DNA of 64,000 nucleotides from Pseudonocardia abyssalis (lineage in GTDB: Bacteria; Actinomycetota; Actinomycetes; Mycobacteriales; Pseudonocardiaceae), in assembly GCF_019263705.2 (NCBI RefSeq), contig NZ_JADQDK010000001.1, forward strand, positions 4,030,001-4,094,000. Direction: 5' to 3'. Numbering within the stretch: the first letter of the stretch is position 1; each line of letters opens with the position of its first letter. Made by a program: the position numbers and the translations under genes. The notes under the pieces were generated by a model, which saw nothing but the letters and a program-made list of their open reading frames with translations, did not search any database and was not told the origin of the DNA. Below are positions 31,647 to 40,882 of the stretch, one piece after another.

Positions 31647-32744
31647 GTGCCGCCGTTGTCCTCGATCCGTCCCGCCATCCGGGCCGCGTCGCGCATCACC
31701 ACCCGCATCTCCGAGCCGCTGCTTCCCAAGCTCCGCGTGCCCGTCTCCGCCTACGTCGTCGACTGTGCCGTGTACGTCGACGGCGAGCGCCTCCCCGGCC
31801 GCTGGACCCACGACGGCGCGCTCGCCGAGGTCCGCAAGCGTGAGGAGGGCTTCGTCTGGATCGGGCTGCACGAGCCCGACGAGGAGCAGATCACCAGCAT
31901 CGCCGACGTCTTCGGGCTGCACGAGCTCGCCGTCGAGGACGCCGTGCACGCCCACCAGCGCCCCAAGCTGGAGCGCTACGAGGACATGTTGTTCATGGTC
32001 CTCAAGACCGTCTGCTACATCGGCAACGGGCAGCCCACCGCCGAGCACGAGATCGTGGAGACCGGCGAGGTCATGGTGTTCGTGGGGTCCGACTTCGCGA
32101 TCACCGTCCGGCACGGCAAGCACTCCTCCCTGCGCGACGTCCGCAGCCGGCTCGAGGCCGACCCCGAGCAGCTCGCACTCGGCCCCGCCGCCGTGCTGCA
32201 CGCCATCGCCGACCGCGTCGTCGACACCTACCTCGAGGTCACCGAGGCCATCGAGGACGACATCGACGAGCTGGAGGCGCAGGTCTTCACGCCGCGCTCC
32301 ACGATGGACGCCGAGCAGATCTACGTCATGAAGCGCGAGGTGCTGGAGCTGCGGCGCGCGGTCGTCCCGCTGTCGACGCCGCTGCGCAAGCTGACCGAGG
32401 GCTACAGCGCGCTGATCCCGCACGACGTGCGCTCCTACTTCCGTGACGTCGACGACCACCTCGTCACCGTCGTCGAGCGTGTCGCGGGGTTCAACGAACT
32501 CCTCACCACGCTCGTGGACGCGTCGCTGGCGAAGATCACGATGCAGCAGAACAACGACATGCGGAAGATCACCGCCTACGCCGCGCTGATCACGGTGCCC
32601 ACGATGATCGCCGGCATCTACGGCATGAACTTCGAGTACATGCCGGAGCTCTCGCAGCCGCTGGGCTATCCGGCCGTACTGCTGTCCATCGTGCTGATCT
32701 GCGGTTTCCTGTTCCGGCAGTTCCGGCGCAACCACTGGTTGTGA
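31647..32744 (+). CDS. corA: CorA-family magnesium/cobalt channel
   Basis: A 365-aa membrane channel. A long cytoplasmic N-terminal domain (EEGFVWIGLHEPDEEQ, VEDAVHAHQRPKLERYEDML) is followed by the stalk helix. Two C-terminal membrane helices flank the signature YGMNFEYMPEL (GMN motif) near residues 322-332. The protein ends in the basic RQFRRNHWL. It should form a pentamer moving Mg2+ (or Co2+). In mycobacteria corA, the MgtE_N protein and mrp are also near one another, as here. Confidence 0.94.
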   Translation: MPPLSSIRPAIRAASRITTRISEPLLPKLRVPVSAYVVDCAVYVDGERLPGRWTHDGALAEVRKREEGFVWIGLHEPDEEQITSIADVFGLHELAVEDAVHAHQRPKLERYEDMLFMVLKTVCYIGNGQPTAEHEIVETGEVMVFVGSDFAITVRHGKHSSLRDVRSRLEADPEQLALGPAAVLHAIADRVVDTYLEVTEAIEDDIDELEAQVFTPRSTMDAEQIYVMKREVLELRRAVVPLSTPLRKLTEGYSALIPHDVRSYFRDVDDHLVTVVERVAGFNELLTTLVDASLAKITMQQNNDMRKITAYAALITVPTMIAGIYGMNFEYMPELSQPLGYPAVLLSIVLICGFLFRQFRRNHWL

Positions 32745-32782
32745 CGCTCGCGGGTCGACGCGCCGCGCCCCGGGCGCAGCCC

Positions 32783-32788
32783 TAGCCT
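32783..32788 (+). promoter_or_regulatory. Putative -10 box of the Rieske/DUF5914 gene (leaderless)
   Basis: TAGCCT seven bases before the GTG at 32796. Confidence 0.45.
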
Positions 32789-32795
32789 GGGGCGC

Positions 32796-33791
32796 GTGAA
32801 CGAGCACCGTTCCGACCGCCCCGTCAACCCCCTGCGCCTGCTCCGCCGCCCGGAATGGGCCGAGCAGTCCCCGACCTGGGCCGACGCCAGGCCCGGCATC
32901 ATCCGGGCCGCGCTGGCCCGGGCGCGGGCCCGGCCGTCGGGGGGCTGGTTCGTGGTGGCCGGGAGCAGGGAGGTCCGGCCCGGGACGACGTTCGGCCGGG
33001 TCGTCGGCGGGCGCGAGGTGATCCTGTGGCGCTCCGCCGACGGCACCCTGCACGCGGGCCCCGGCGCCTGCCCGCACCTGGGCGCGGCACTGTGCGACAC
33101 CCCCGTCCACGACGGGCGGGTCGTCTGCCGCTGGCACGGGCTCGCGCTCGGCCCCGAGGGACGGCCGGGCTGGCGCACCTTCCCCGCCCACGACGACGGA
33201 GTGCTGGCCTGGGTGCGGCTGGAGGAGGCGGGCGAGGCCGTCACCGACGCCCCGGTGCTCGGACCCCGCCCCGACCCGGCCCGCAGCCTCCCGACGGTCG
33301 CCACCGTGATCGGCCGGTGCGAGCCGGAGGACGTCCTGGCCAACCGGCTCGACCCGTGGCACGGCGCGTGGTTCCACCCGTACTCGTTCGCGAACCTGCG
33401 GGTGCTGTCGGCTCCCCCGCTCGACTGCCCGCCCGCCGAGGACCGCTTCCTCGTCGAGGTCACCTTCACCCTCGGCCGTCGGCTCGGCGTGCCGGTGAAG
33501 GCCGAGTTCACCTGCCCGGACCCCCGCACGATCACGATGGAGATCGTCGACGGCGAGGGCAGCGGCTCGGTCGTCGAGACCCATGCGACGCCCCTGCGCC
33601 CCGGTCCGGACGGCCGCCCCCGCACCGCCGTCGTCGAGGCCGTCGTCGCCCACTCGGACCGGCCGGGGTTCGGGCACTCCCGCAGGGTCGCGGCGGCGAT
33701 CCGTCCGCTGGTCACGATCGTCGCGAAGCGGCTGTGGCGCGACGACCTCGACTACGCCGAACGCCGCTACGACCTGCGCTCCCGCCACTGA
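32796..33791 (+). CDS. Rieske [2Fe-2S] protein with DUF5914-type C-terminus
   Basis: A 331-aa protein. The N-terminal Rieske domain has both ligand pairs: Cys92-X-His94 (ACPHLGAAL) and Cys111-X2-His114 (VCRWHGLAL). The C-terminal half (NRLDPWHGAWFHPYSFANL; VTFTLGRRLGVPVKAEFTCP) matches my memory of DUF5914, found near carotenoid aryl-modification genes in Streptomyces. The non-haem iron site of full ring hydroxylases is not clear, though HGAWFHPYSF is suggestive. It converges on a methyltransferase gene of a type also found in such clusters. No phytoene genes lie in the window. Confidence 0.75.
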   Translation: MNEHRSDRPVNPLRLLRRPEWAEQSPTWADARPGIIRAALARARARPSGGWFVVAGSREVRPGTTFGRVVGGREVILWRSADGTLHAGPGACPHLGAALCDTPVHDGRVVCRWHGLALGPEGRPGWRTFPAHDDGVLAWVRLEEAGEAVTDAPVLGPRPDPARSLPTVATVIGRCEPEDVLANRLDPWHGAWFHPYSFANLRVLSAPPLDCPPAEDRFLVEVTFTLGRRLGVPVKAEFTCPDPRTITMEIVDGEGSGSVVETHATPLRPGPDGRPRTAVVEAVVAHSDRPGFGHSRRVAAAIRPLVTIVAKRLWRDDLDYAERRYDLRSRH

Positions 33792-33797
33792 CCCACC

Positions 33798-33818
33798 GAC
33801 CGTGCAGACCGCACGGTC
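33798..33818. terminator. Hairpin terminator, convergent genes
   Basis: gaccgtgc (33798-33805) pairs perfectly with gcacggtc (33811-33818) around a five-base loop, seven bases after the stop of the Rieske gene. It lies in the convergent gap before the methyltransferase end at 33900. Confidence 0.6.
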
Positions 33819-33899
33819 GCGGTGGACGGGCCACGACGTGTGCACGGGGGCGGCCCGGTGTGCACCGTGCCCGCGGTGCCCCCGCGTCCGGCCCGGTGG

Positions 33900-34691
33900 C
33901 TACTTCGTCAGGTCCAGGCCGTCGGGCGGGGTGGGGGCCTCGGAGTCGGCACCGGCCGCGACGCCGGGGCTGCGGCCGAGGAACGTGTGCACGATGTGCT
34001 GCTGCCAGCCCGGCATCGTCTGCACGCGGACGTCCTCGAAGCCCACCGCCGTCATCCGGCCGGTGAAGTCCTCGACGCCGTCGAAGTCGAGGACGCTGCG
34101 CCACAGGTAGCGGTAGAGGTCGGTCGAGCCGGTGCGCAGCCGCCCCATCGGGATGATCACGCCCCAGCACACCGACGTCCAGACCGCGCGGCTGCGGGCT
34201 GAGTCGCGCACGGAGTACTCGTGCACGGCCAGCGGAGCGCCCGGCTTGAGCAGCCCGCGGTAACGCCGCAGCGCGGCGTTGCGGTCGGTCAGGTTGCGCA
34301 GCAGGTACGCGGCGAGGATGCCGTCGTAGGGCCCGGCGAACTTGGCCGGGTCGAGGTCCTCGGCGTTGGCGTGCACGAACCGCACGGTCGACGGCCAGGT
34401 CTTGCGCGTCGCCTGCGCGAGCATCTCCGCGGACGCGTCGACGGCGGTGATCTGCGCCTGCGGGGCCGCGTCGAGCAGCGCGGCCGTGGAGGCACCCGTG
34501 CCGCAGCCGAGATCGAGCAGCCGCAGCCCGGCGCCGCCCCCGGCCAGCCCCATGCGCTTCGCCGAGAGCCGCAGGTGCTCGTGGTAGCCGGGGTTGGAGC
34601 CGACCAGCTTGTCGTAGGTGCGCGCGTGCACGTCGAACGACCGCGAGACGTTGCCGGCGTCGATCCGGCCGGGCTGCTGCTTGGGGCTCAC
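33900..34691 (-). CDS. Class I SAM-dependent methyltransferase (UbiE-like)
   Basis: A 263-aa methyltransferase. SAM-binding motif I is RLLDLGCGTGASTAALLDAA (residues 57-76), motif II region VDASAEMLAQA, and NAEDLDPAKF follows. The C-terminal cap (VCWGVIIPMGRLRTGSTDLYRYLW) is of the UbiE/MenG type that acts on lipophilic quinone- or carotenoid-like acceptors. The acceptor here is unknown. GTG 34691 follows a gggagg site. It converges with the Rieske/DUF5914 gene. Confidence 0.82.
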   Translation of the reverse strand: MSPKQQPGRIDAGNVSRSFDVHARTYDKLVGSNPGYHEHLRLSAKRMGLAGGGAGLRLLDLGCGTGASTAALLDAAPQAQITAVDASAEMLAQATRKTWPSTVRFVHANAEDLDPAKFAGPYDGILAAYLLRNLTDRNAALRRYRGLLKPGAPLAVHEYSVRDSARSRAVWTSVCWGVIIPMGRLRTGSTDLYRYLWRSVLDFDGVEDFTGRMTAVGFEDVRVQTMPGWQQHIVHTFLGRSPGVAAGADSEAPTPPDGLDLTK

Positions 34692-34771
34692 GGGACCGAT
34701 CCTCCCGCACCGGCGCCGCCCGGGCCCACCGGTGCGTCGCACGTGGACCGACCGGGTGGCACCGGGGCGGG

Positions 34772-35299
34772 TCAGCTCTGCTGGATCGGGCCGCCCATCG
34801 CCAGCTTGGCCAGGAGCTCGCGGGCCTTCTCCGCGTTGCGGGGCTGGCACAGGACGTCGTAGCGGCCGGCGACCATCTGGCTGGCCGAGGTGAAGTCGCG
34901 CCGGCCGCGGGTGGCGCCGTAGCCGACGGCCGCGAAGACCAGCCCGAACACGACGCCGCTGGCCAGGCCGACCAGGATCGGCCCGAAGGTGCCGCCCTCG
35001 CTGCCGCTGAACAGGCTCAGCAGCAACCCGACGAACAGCCCGAACCAGGCCCCCGACGCCGCGCCGGACATCAGCACCCGGCCCCAGGTCAGCCGGCCGA
35101 TCACGCGCTCCACCAGCATCAGGTCGACACCGACGATCGTGACGTCGCGGACCGGGAAGTCGGAGTCGGCCAGGTGGTCGACGGCCCGCTGCGCCTCCTC
35201 GTAGGTGGCGTACGAGCCGACCGGCCAGCCGGTGGGCGGGGTCGGCAGGTTGGGCAGGCCGGGCGCGGTGCGCGCGGGCCCGCCGAACGGTGTGCTCAT
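34772..35299 (-). CDS. General-stress YflT-like membrane protein
   Basis: A 175-aa protein. The N-terminal SYATYEEAQRAVDHLADSDF and VRDVTIVGVDL are like the general stress protein 17M/YflT domain. Two central membrane helices (GAASGAWFGLFVGLLLSLF; PILVGLASGVVFGLVFAAVG) follow, then a soluble tail YDVLCQPRNAEKARELLAKL. In M. tuberculosis a similar small membrane protein lies between the MgtE_N gene and corA. The role is unknown. Confidence 0.78.
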   Translation of the reverse strand: MSTPFGGPARTAPGLPNLPTPPTGWPVGSYATYEEAQRAVDHLADSDFPVRDVTIVGVDLMLVERVIGRLTWGRVLMSGAASGAWFGLFVGLLLSLFSGSEGGTFGPILVGLASGVVFGLVFAAVGYGATRGRRDFTSASQMVAGRYDVLCQPRNAEKARELLAKLAMGGPIQQS

Positions 35300-35391
35300 T
35301 TCGGGCCTCCGTGGGTGGTGTGTCTGCTTCTACAACGCCTCGGCCTGCACCGTAGTGCCGCAGACGGCACGGATCACACCCGGATCGAGAC

Positions 35392-36585
35392 CTACCGGAG
35401 CTTGTACTCCTTCAGCAGGCCGCGGCTGATGATCGTCTTCTGGATCTCCGAGGTGCCCTCGCCGATGAGCAGGAACGGGGCCTCGCGCATCAGGCGCTCG
35501 ATCTCGTACTCCTTGGAGTAGCCGTAGCCGCCGTGGATGCGGAAGGACTCCTGCGTCACCTCGGCGCAGTACTCCGACGCGATCAGCTTCGCCATGCCCG
35601 ACTCGACGTCGAACCGCTCGCCGGAGTCCTTCAGCCGCGCGGCGTTGACCATCATCAGGTGCGCGGCCTCGACCTTGGTGGCCATCTCGGCGAGCTTGAA
35701 CGCGATCGCCTGGTGCTGGGCGATCGGCTTGCCGAACGTGGAGCGCTGCTGGGCGTACTCGACGGCCAGCTCGAACGCGCGGATCGAGATGCCGCAGGCG
35801 CGGGCGGCGACGTTGACGCGGCCGACCTCGACGCCGTCCATCATCTGGGCGAAGCCGCCGCCGCGCTTGCCGCCGAGGATCCGGTCGGCGGGCACCCGGT
35901 GGCCCTTGAACACCATCTCGGTGGTGTCGACGCCCTTGTAGCCCATCTTGTCGATCTTGCCGGGGATGATCAGGCCCGGGGCGACCTCGCCGTAGCCGAC
36001 CGGCTTCTCCACCAGGAAGCAGGTGAGGTTCTGGTAGGGCTTGGGCTGCCCCTCGTCGGTCTTGACCAGTACCGCGGTGAGCGTGGACGTGCCGCCGTTG
36101 GTCAGCCACATCTTCGCGCCGTCGATGACGAAGTCGTCGCCGTCCTGCACGGCCTTCGTCTTGATCGCGGCGACGTCGGAGCCGAGGTCGGGCTCGGACA
36201 TCGAGAACGAGCCGCGGGTCTCCCCCAGCGCCATCTGCGGCAGGTACTTCGCCTTCTGCTCCGGCGTGCCGTGATGGGCGATCATGTGCGCCACGATGAA
36301 GTGGGTGTTGATCACGCCCGAGACGCTCATCCAGCCGCGCGCGATCTGCTCGACGACGAGCGCGTAGGTCAGCAGCGACTCACCGAGCCCGCCGAACTCC
36401 TCGGGGATGGTGAGCCCGAACAGGCCCATCTCCTTCATCCCGTCGACGATGTCCTGCGGGTACGCGTCGGCGTGCTCCAGGGCCGTGGCGTGCGGGATGA
36501 TCTCCTTGTCCACGAACGTCTTGACCGTGGACAGGATCTCCTGCTGGATCTCGGTGAGACCTGCGGTCTGGGCGAGCCGGGCCAT
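35392..36585 (-). CDS. Acyl-CoA dehydrogenase (FadE19-like)
   Basis: A 397-aa flavoenzyme oxidising an acyl-CoA to the enoyl-CoA. Family marks are FSMSEPDLGSDVAAIKTKA (FAD/substrate loop), the helical QRSTFGKPIAQHQAIAFKLA, HGGYGYSKEYEIERLMREA, and IGEGTSEIQKTIISRGLL with the usual catalytic Glu. It resembles short/branched-chain dehydrogenases such as FadE19 of the leucine/valine pathway. The second of two close ATG codons (36585) is six bases after GGAGGA and is chosen; the first (36591) abuts that site. The gene is alone on its strand here. Confidence 0.9.
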   Translation of the reverse strand: MARLAQTAGLTEIQQEILSTVKTFVDKEIIPHATALEHADAYPQDIVDGMKEMGLFGLTIPEEFGGLGESLLTYALVVEQIARGWMSVSGVINTHFIVAHMIAHHGTPEQKAKYLPQMALGETRGSFSMSEPDLGSDVAAIKTKAVQDGDDFVIDGAKMWLTNGGTSTLTAVLVKTDEGQPKPYQNLTCFLVEKPVGYGEVAPGLIIPGKIDKMGYKGVDTTEMVFKGHRVPADRILGGKRGGGFAQMMDGVEVGRVNVAARACGISIRAFELAVEYAQQRSTFGKPIAQHQAIAFKLAEMATKVEAAHLMMVNAARLKDSGERFDVESGMAKLIASEYCAEVTQESFRIHGGYGYSKEYEIERLMREAPFLLIGEGTSEIQKTIISRGLLKEYKLR

Positions 36586-36829
36586 GGTCATTCCTCCGGA
36601 CGGACGATCGGCCGCCGGGTGCGTCCCGGCGCTGGGTACTGGGTGGTAAGTATCCTGTGCGACCCGGTCCGGCAGCGCGGTGAACCCTGTGAACCTCCCC
36701 ACGACCACCCGGTCGGGCTCCGGGTGGGATCGCGTCCGCGGACCGGGAGATCGGCTCCACCGCACGCTGCGGCCCTGGTCAGGGCGCTGATGCGCGGGTA
36801 GCGGTGATCATGGCCGCTTCGGTGGCCGG
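36586..36829. other. Intergenic region upstream of the acyl-CoA dehydrogenase
   Basis: About 244 bases without a supported gene. It must contain the acyl-CoA dehydrogenase promoter. A short direct element gtactgggtggtaagtatcc (36635-36654) stands out against the GC-rich background and may include that promoter. Confidence 0.35.
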
Positions 36830-37258
<429 letters not shown>

Positions 37259-37264
<6 letters not shown>

Positions 37265-37320
37265 GATCGACGTCATCGGGGTTCCGACGGCGCCCGACCC
37301 CAGTGGTGTCGATCTCACCC
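37259..37320. terminator. Hairpin terminator downstream of the CitE-like gene
   Basis: gggtgagatcgac (37259-37271) pairs perfectly with gtcgatctcaccc (37308-37320), 13 bp. The loop contains a further gggg/cccc pairing. It lies 11 bases beyond the stop of the minus-strand CitE-like gene and at the end of the pseudogene. Confidence 0.7.
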
Positions 37321-37331
37321 GTGCTGCCGGG

Positions 37332-38291
37332 TCAGGACTCCGGCGGGGTCCACCGGTCGGTGCGCTCCATGCCTGCGGCCCGGCCCTTGCCCGAGATCAC
37401 CAGGGCCATCTTGCGGCTGGCCTCGTCGATCATCTCGTCGCCGATCATCGCCGCGCCGCGCTTGCCGCCCGCCTCGGAGGTGAAGTACTCGTAGGCGTCG
37501 AGGATGTTCTCGGCGTGGTCGTAGTCGCTCTGCAGCGGGCTGTAGGTCTCGTTGGCCGCGTCGATCTGGCCGGGGTGCAGCACCCACTTGCCGTCGAAGC
37601 CGAGCGCGGCGGAGCGGCCCGCGACGCGACGGAAGCCGTCGACGTCCTTGATCTGCAGGTACGGGCCGTCGATGGCCTGCTTGTCGTAGGCCCGCGCCGC
37701 CATGAGGATGCTCATGAGGATGTGGTGGTAGGCGTCGCCGACGTCGTAGCCGGGGGGCTGCTCGCCCACCACGAGCGACTTCATGTTGATCGAGGCCATG
37801 AAGTCGGCCGGGCCGAAGATGATGGTCTCGACGCGCGGCGAGGCGGCGGCGATGGCGTTGACGTTGGTCAGGCCCAGCGCGTTCTCGATCTGCGCCTCGA
37901 TGCCGATCTTCCCGATCTCGTAGCCCATCGACTTCTCGATCTGGGTGAGCAGCAGGTCCAGCGCGACGACCTGCTCGGCCGTCTGCACCTTCGGCAGCAT
38001 GATCGCGTCGAGGTTGGCGCCCGCACCCTCGACGACCTCGGTGACGTCGCGGTAGGTCCACTCCGTGGTCCAGTCGTTCACGCGGACGACCCGGATCTTG
38101 TCCTCCCAGCCGCCCTCGTTGAGCGCCGAGACGATCGTCTTGCGGGCACCGGGCTTGGCCAGCGGCGCGCACGCGTCCTCGAGGTCGAGGAAGACCTGGT
38201 CGGCCGGCAGCGTCCGGGCCTTGTCGATGAACTTCTGACTCGACCCCGGCACGGCCAGGCACGAGCGGCGGGGACGGATCTGATTGGTCAT
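37332..38291 (-). CDS. HpcH/HpaI aldolase-citrate lyase beta-like (CitE-like) lyase
   Basis: A 319-aa CitE-type barrel lyase. Typical segments are RRSCLAVPGSSQKFIDKA (residues 8-25), DQVFLDLEDACAPLAKPGAR (Mg2+-site region), AIMLPKVQTAEQV, GIEAQIENALGL and IIFGPADFMASI. The C-terminal GFDGKWVLHPGQIDAANE closes the barrel. The protein is closest in feel to Rv2498c-type stand-alone CitE proteins that cleave malyl- or hydroxymethylglutaryl-type CoA esters. The ATG follows gaggagcc. The neighbouring FadE and MaoC genes suggest a shared acyl-CoA degradation route though they are not adjacent. Confidence 0.88.
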   Translation of the reverse strand: MTNQIRPRRSCLAVPGSSQKFIDKARTLPADQVFLDLEDACAPLAKPGARKTIVSALNEGGWEDKIRVVRVNDWTTEWTYRDVTEVVEGAGANLDAIMLPKVQTAEQVVALDLLLTQIEKSMGYEIGKIGIEAQIENALGLTNVNAIAAASPRVETIIFGPADFMASINMKSLVVGEQPPGYDVGDAYHHILMSILMAARAYDKQAIDGPYLQIKDVDGFRRVAGRSAALGFDGKWVLHPGQIDAANETYSPLQSDYDHAENILDAYEYFTSEAGGKRGAAMIGDEMIDEASRKMALVISGKGRAAGMERTDRWTPPES

Positions 38292-38551
38292 CGGTGAAGG
38301 CTCCTCGTCGACGTCGGCGGGTGGACCTGGATGCTGGCACGGAGTGCCGCTGCGCGGCGCCCCGGGGTGATGGGCTTCTCACCCGGCGGCGGGCCGTCCG
38401 GGCGTCGGCCAGGTCGAACGCGCCGAGCACCAGCACCACCAGCGCGGTGACCGCCACCGGCGGGAACCAGATCACCACCGGGCCTGCGCCGCATCACCGA
38501 AGGACAGTAAGACATCTTCCCCGCCTCACCGGGCACGCCGCGGTAGCGCCG
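38292..38551. other. Intergenic region with no supported gene
   Basis: About 260 bases. A minus-strand frame encodes a short hydrophobic stretch (IWFPPVAVTALVVLVLGAF) from 38478, but it runs on into the CitE-like gene in another frame and lacks support as a gene. Confidence 0.4.
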
Positions 38552-39424
38552 TCACAGCGGCGGCGACGCCACCAGCTCGCCGCGGGCCACGGGCCTCACC
38601 GTGCCCCGGACCGACGTGCGGACGGCCGCGCCCGCATCGGCGTGCACCAGCACACCGAGCGTCGACGGGCGGCCGATCTCCGCGCCCTGCGCCACCGTGA
38701 AGCCGCTCTGGCCGTCGGCCGCCAGCACCCCGCGATCGACGAGGAACACCGCCAGCGCGACGGCGGCGGAGCCGGTGGCCGGGTCCTCCGTCACGCCGAC
38801 GTCAGGGGCGAACATCCGCATGTGCGCGGCGGAGGCGCCCGCGTCGAACGACACCACCACCAGCCCGACGAGTCCGTCGGTGAGCGCGCGGACCGCGGTC
38901 GGGTCCGGGACGGCCCTGGCCACCGCGTCCGGCCGGACGACGACGTACGCGTACGGCACGCCCGCCCCGGCCACCCCGGCGGGCACCGCCGCGTCGACGT
39001 CGGCCGCAGCGAGCCCGACGGCCGCGGCGAGCGCGTCCCCGTCGAGCGACGGCCCGACCTCGGACGCCCCACCGGTGACCTGCGCGCCGTGGTCGTCGAC
39101 GCGCACGGGGAGCAGACCGGCCCCGCACTCCTGCACGACCTCCCCGGTGGAGATCAGCCCGTCGCGGGCCAGGACCCAGGCCGCCCCGACGCTCGGGTGC
39201 CCGGCGAAGGGCAGCTCGCGCCCGGGAGTGAAGATCCGCAGGCGGTAGTCGGCCCCGCCGGTGGGGGGCAGCGGGAACGCCGTCTCCGACAGGTTGAACT
39301 CCCCGGCGATCGCCTGCATCTGCCCGGCGGTCAGCCCGTGGGCGCCGTGCACGACGGCCAGCGGGTTGCCGGCGTAGGCGCGGTCGGTGAAGACGTCGAC
39401 GACGTCGTAGCGCAACGGGATCAT
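38552..39424 (-). CDS. PhzF family isomerase-like protein
   Basis: A 290-aa protein of the PhzF/diaminopimelate-epimerase fold. It begins RYDVVDVFTDRAYAGNPLAV. The catalytic Glu47 is in FNLSETAF. The second half has FTPGRELPFAGHPSVGAAWV, MRMFAPDVGVTEDPATGSAA and later strands matching the mirror-image domain. PhzF acts in phenazine synthesis, but most family members outside phenazine clusters have unknown substrates. No phenazine genes are nearby. ATG 39424 follows an AGGACAGG site. Confidence 0.87.
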   Translation of the reverse strand: MIPLRYDVVDVFTDRAYAGNPLAVVHGAHGLTAGQMQAIAGEFNLSETAFPLPPTGGADYRLRIFTPGRELPFAGHPSVGAAWVLARDGLISTGEVVQECGAGLLPVRVDDHGAQVTGGASEVGPSLDGDALAAAVGLAAADVDAAVPAGVAGAGVPYAYVVVRPDAVARAVPDPTAVRALTDGLVGLVVVSFDAGASAAHMRMFAPDVGVTEDPATGSAAVALAVFLVDRGVLAADGQSGFTVAQGAEIGRPSTLGVLVHADAGAAVRTSVRGTVRPVARGELVASPPL

Positions 39425-39594
39425 GTCGCCTGTCCTGTCATGCGTCCTGTCTACCGGCCCGCCACGCGAACAGGCCGGGCGACCCGGGGCGGCGACACCG
39501 GATCGCCGCGAGCGCGGCGGACACGTCGATCCCCGTCGTGGCCCCCGCCGGACACGACCGGAGACGGTAGCCGGGGCGGGTTGGACCAGCGCTC

Positions 39595-39600
39595 TACGCT
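39595..39600 (+). promoter_or_regulatory. Putative -10 box of the MgtE_N gene (leaderless)
   Basis: TACGCT seven bases before the ATG at 39608. Confidence 0.4.
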
Positions 39601-39607
39601 GCGCCCC

Positions 39608-40882
39608 ATGGCCATGGACCGTGTCTTCGTCGCACGGCTGGTCGGGCTGTCCGTGTTCGGCCCGGACGGCGAGCGGATCGGCCGGGTGCGCGACGTCGTC
39701 GTCACGGTCCGCGTCGACGCCAACCCGCCGCGGGTCCTCGGGCTGCTCGTGGAGATGGTCACGCGGCGGCGGATCTTCGTGCCGATGCTGCGGGTCACCT
39801 CGATCGACCCCGGCGCGGTCACACTGGCCACCGGATCGGTGAGCCTGCGCGGGTTCACCCAGCGGCCGAACGAGACGCTGGTCGTCGGCCAGCTCCTCGA
39901 CGCCCCGGTCACCATCGACGACGGCGGGACGACGGCCGTCGTCGTCGACGCGGCGATCGAGCCGACCCGCTCGCGGGACTGGGTGGTCAGCCGCCTCGCG
40001 GTACGGGCCCGGCGGCACGGCCTGACGCGGCGCGGGCACGTGCAGGAGCTGCCGTGGAGCGCCGTCACCGGGCTCTCCCTCACCGACCGCCAGGGCACCG
40101 CGGGCCTGCTGTCGGTGTTCGAGACGATGCGCGCCGCCGACGTCGCCGCGGCACTGTCGGAGCTGCCGGCGAAGCGACAGCACGAGGTCGTCGACAACCT
40201 CGACGACGAGCGGCTCGCCGACGTGTTCGAGGAGATGTCCGACCACGACCAGCGCACGCTGCTCGCCCACCTCGACTCGGAGCGCGCGGCCGACGTGCTG
40301 GAGGCGATGAGCCCCGACGACGCCGCCGACCTCCTCGGCGACCTGCCCACGGCCGAGTCCGACGCCCTGCTCGCGCTCATGGAACCCGGCGAGTCGGCCC
40401 CGGTGCGCCGCCTGATGAGCTACTCCTCGGACACCGCGGGCGGGCTGATGACGCCGGAGCCGGTGATCCTGCGCCCCGACGCCACCGTCGCGGAGGCCCT
40501 CGCCCGCATCCGCAACCCCGACCTCCCCGTCGCGCTGGCCAGCATGGTGTTCGTCTGCCGCCCGCCCGCCGAGACGCCGACCGGGCGCTACCTCGGGTGC
40601 GCCCACGTCCAGCGGTTGCTGCGGGAAGCCCCGTTCCAGCTGGTCGCCGGGGTGCTCGACACCGACCTCGCCCGCCTGTCCCCCGCCGCGACGCTCGGCG
40701 AGATCGCGCGGTACTTCGCGGCGTACAACCTCGTGGCGGGGCCGGTCGTCGACGACGAGGACCACCTGCTCGGCGCCGTCACCGTCGACGACGTCCTCGA
40801 CCACCTGCTCCCGACGGACTGGCGCGACCGGTTCACCGACGAGGCAGCGCACGACCCGGAGCCGGAGACCACCGATGCCTGA
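39608..40882 (+). CDS. PRC-barrel / MgtE N-domain / CBS protein (Rv1232c-like)
   Basis: A 424-aa cytoplasmic protein. Two PRC-barrel-like segments (residues about 5-60 and 100-165, GLSVFGPDGERIGRVRDVVV) are followed by an MgtE intracellular N domain: repeated VVDNLDDERLADVFEEM and ERAADVLEAMSPDDAADLL. A CBS pair comes last (LMTPEPVILRPDATVAEALA; LVAGPVVDDEDHLLGAVTVD). It lacks the MgtE membrane part, so it may sense Mg2+ or nucleotides rather than transport. The same gene precedes DUF1003 and mrp in mycobacteria. Its end overlaps the DUF1003 gene by eight bases. Confidence 0.87.
   Translation: MAMDRVFVARLVGLSVFGPDGERIGRVRDVVVTVRVDANPPRVLGLLVEMVTRRRIFVPMLRVTSIDPGAVTLATGSVSLRGFTQRPNETLVVGQLLDAPVTIDDGGTTAVVVDAAIEPTRSRDWVVSRLAVRARRHGLTRRGHVQELPWSAVTGLSLTDRQGTAGLLSVFETMRAADVAAALSELPAKRQHEVVDNLDDERLADVFEEMSDHDQRTLLAHLDSERAADVLEAMSPDDAADLLGDLPTAESDALLALMEPGESAPVRRLMSYSSDTAGGLMTPEPVILRPDATVAEALARIRNPDLPVALASMVFVCRPPAETPTGRYLGCAHVQRLLREAPFQLVAGVLDTDLARLSPAATLGEIARYFAAYNLVAGPVVDDEDHLLGAVTVDDVLDHLLPTDWRDRFTDEAAHDPEPETTDA

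Noticed and set aside
31326..33845. An 839-codon minus-strand frame over corA and the Rieske gene
   Set aside because: It is antisense to two clear genes and its residues are typical of reverse-strand GC bias.
38288..38536. Small membrane protein upstream of the CitE-like gene
   Set aside because: The hydrophobic stretch from 38478 is not followed by a stop before it runs into the CitE-like gene in another frame. There is no ribosome binding site and no recognisable family.
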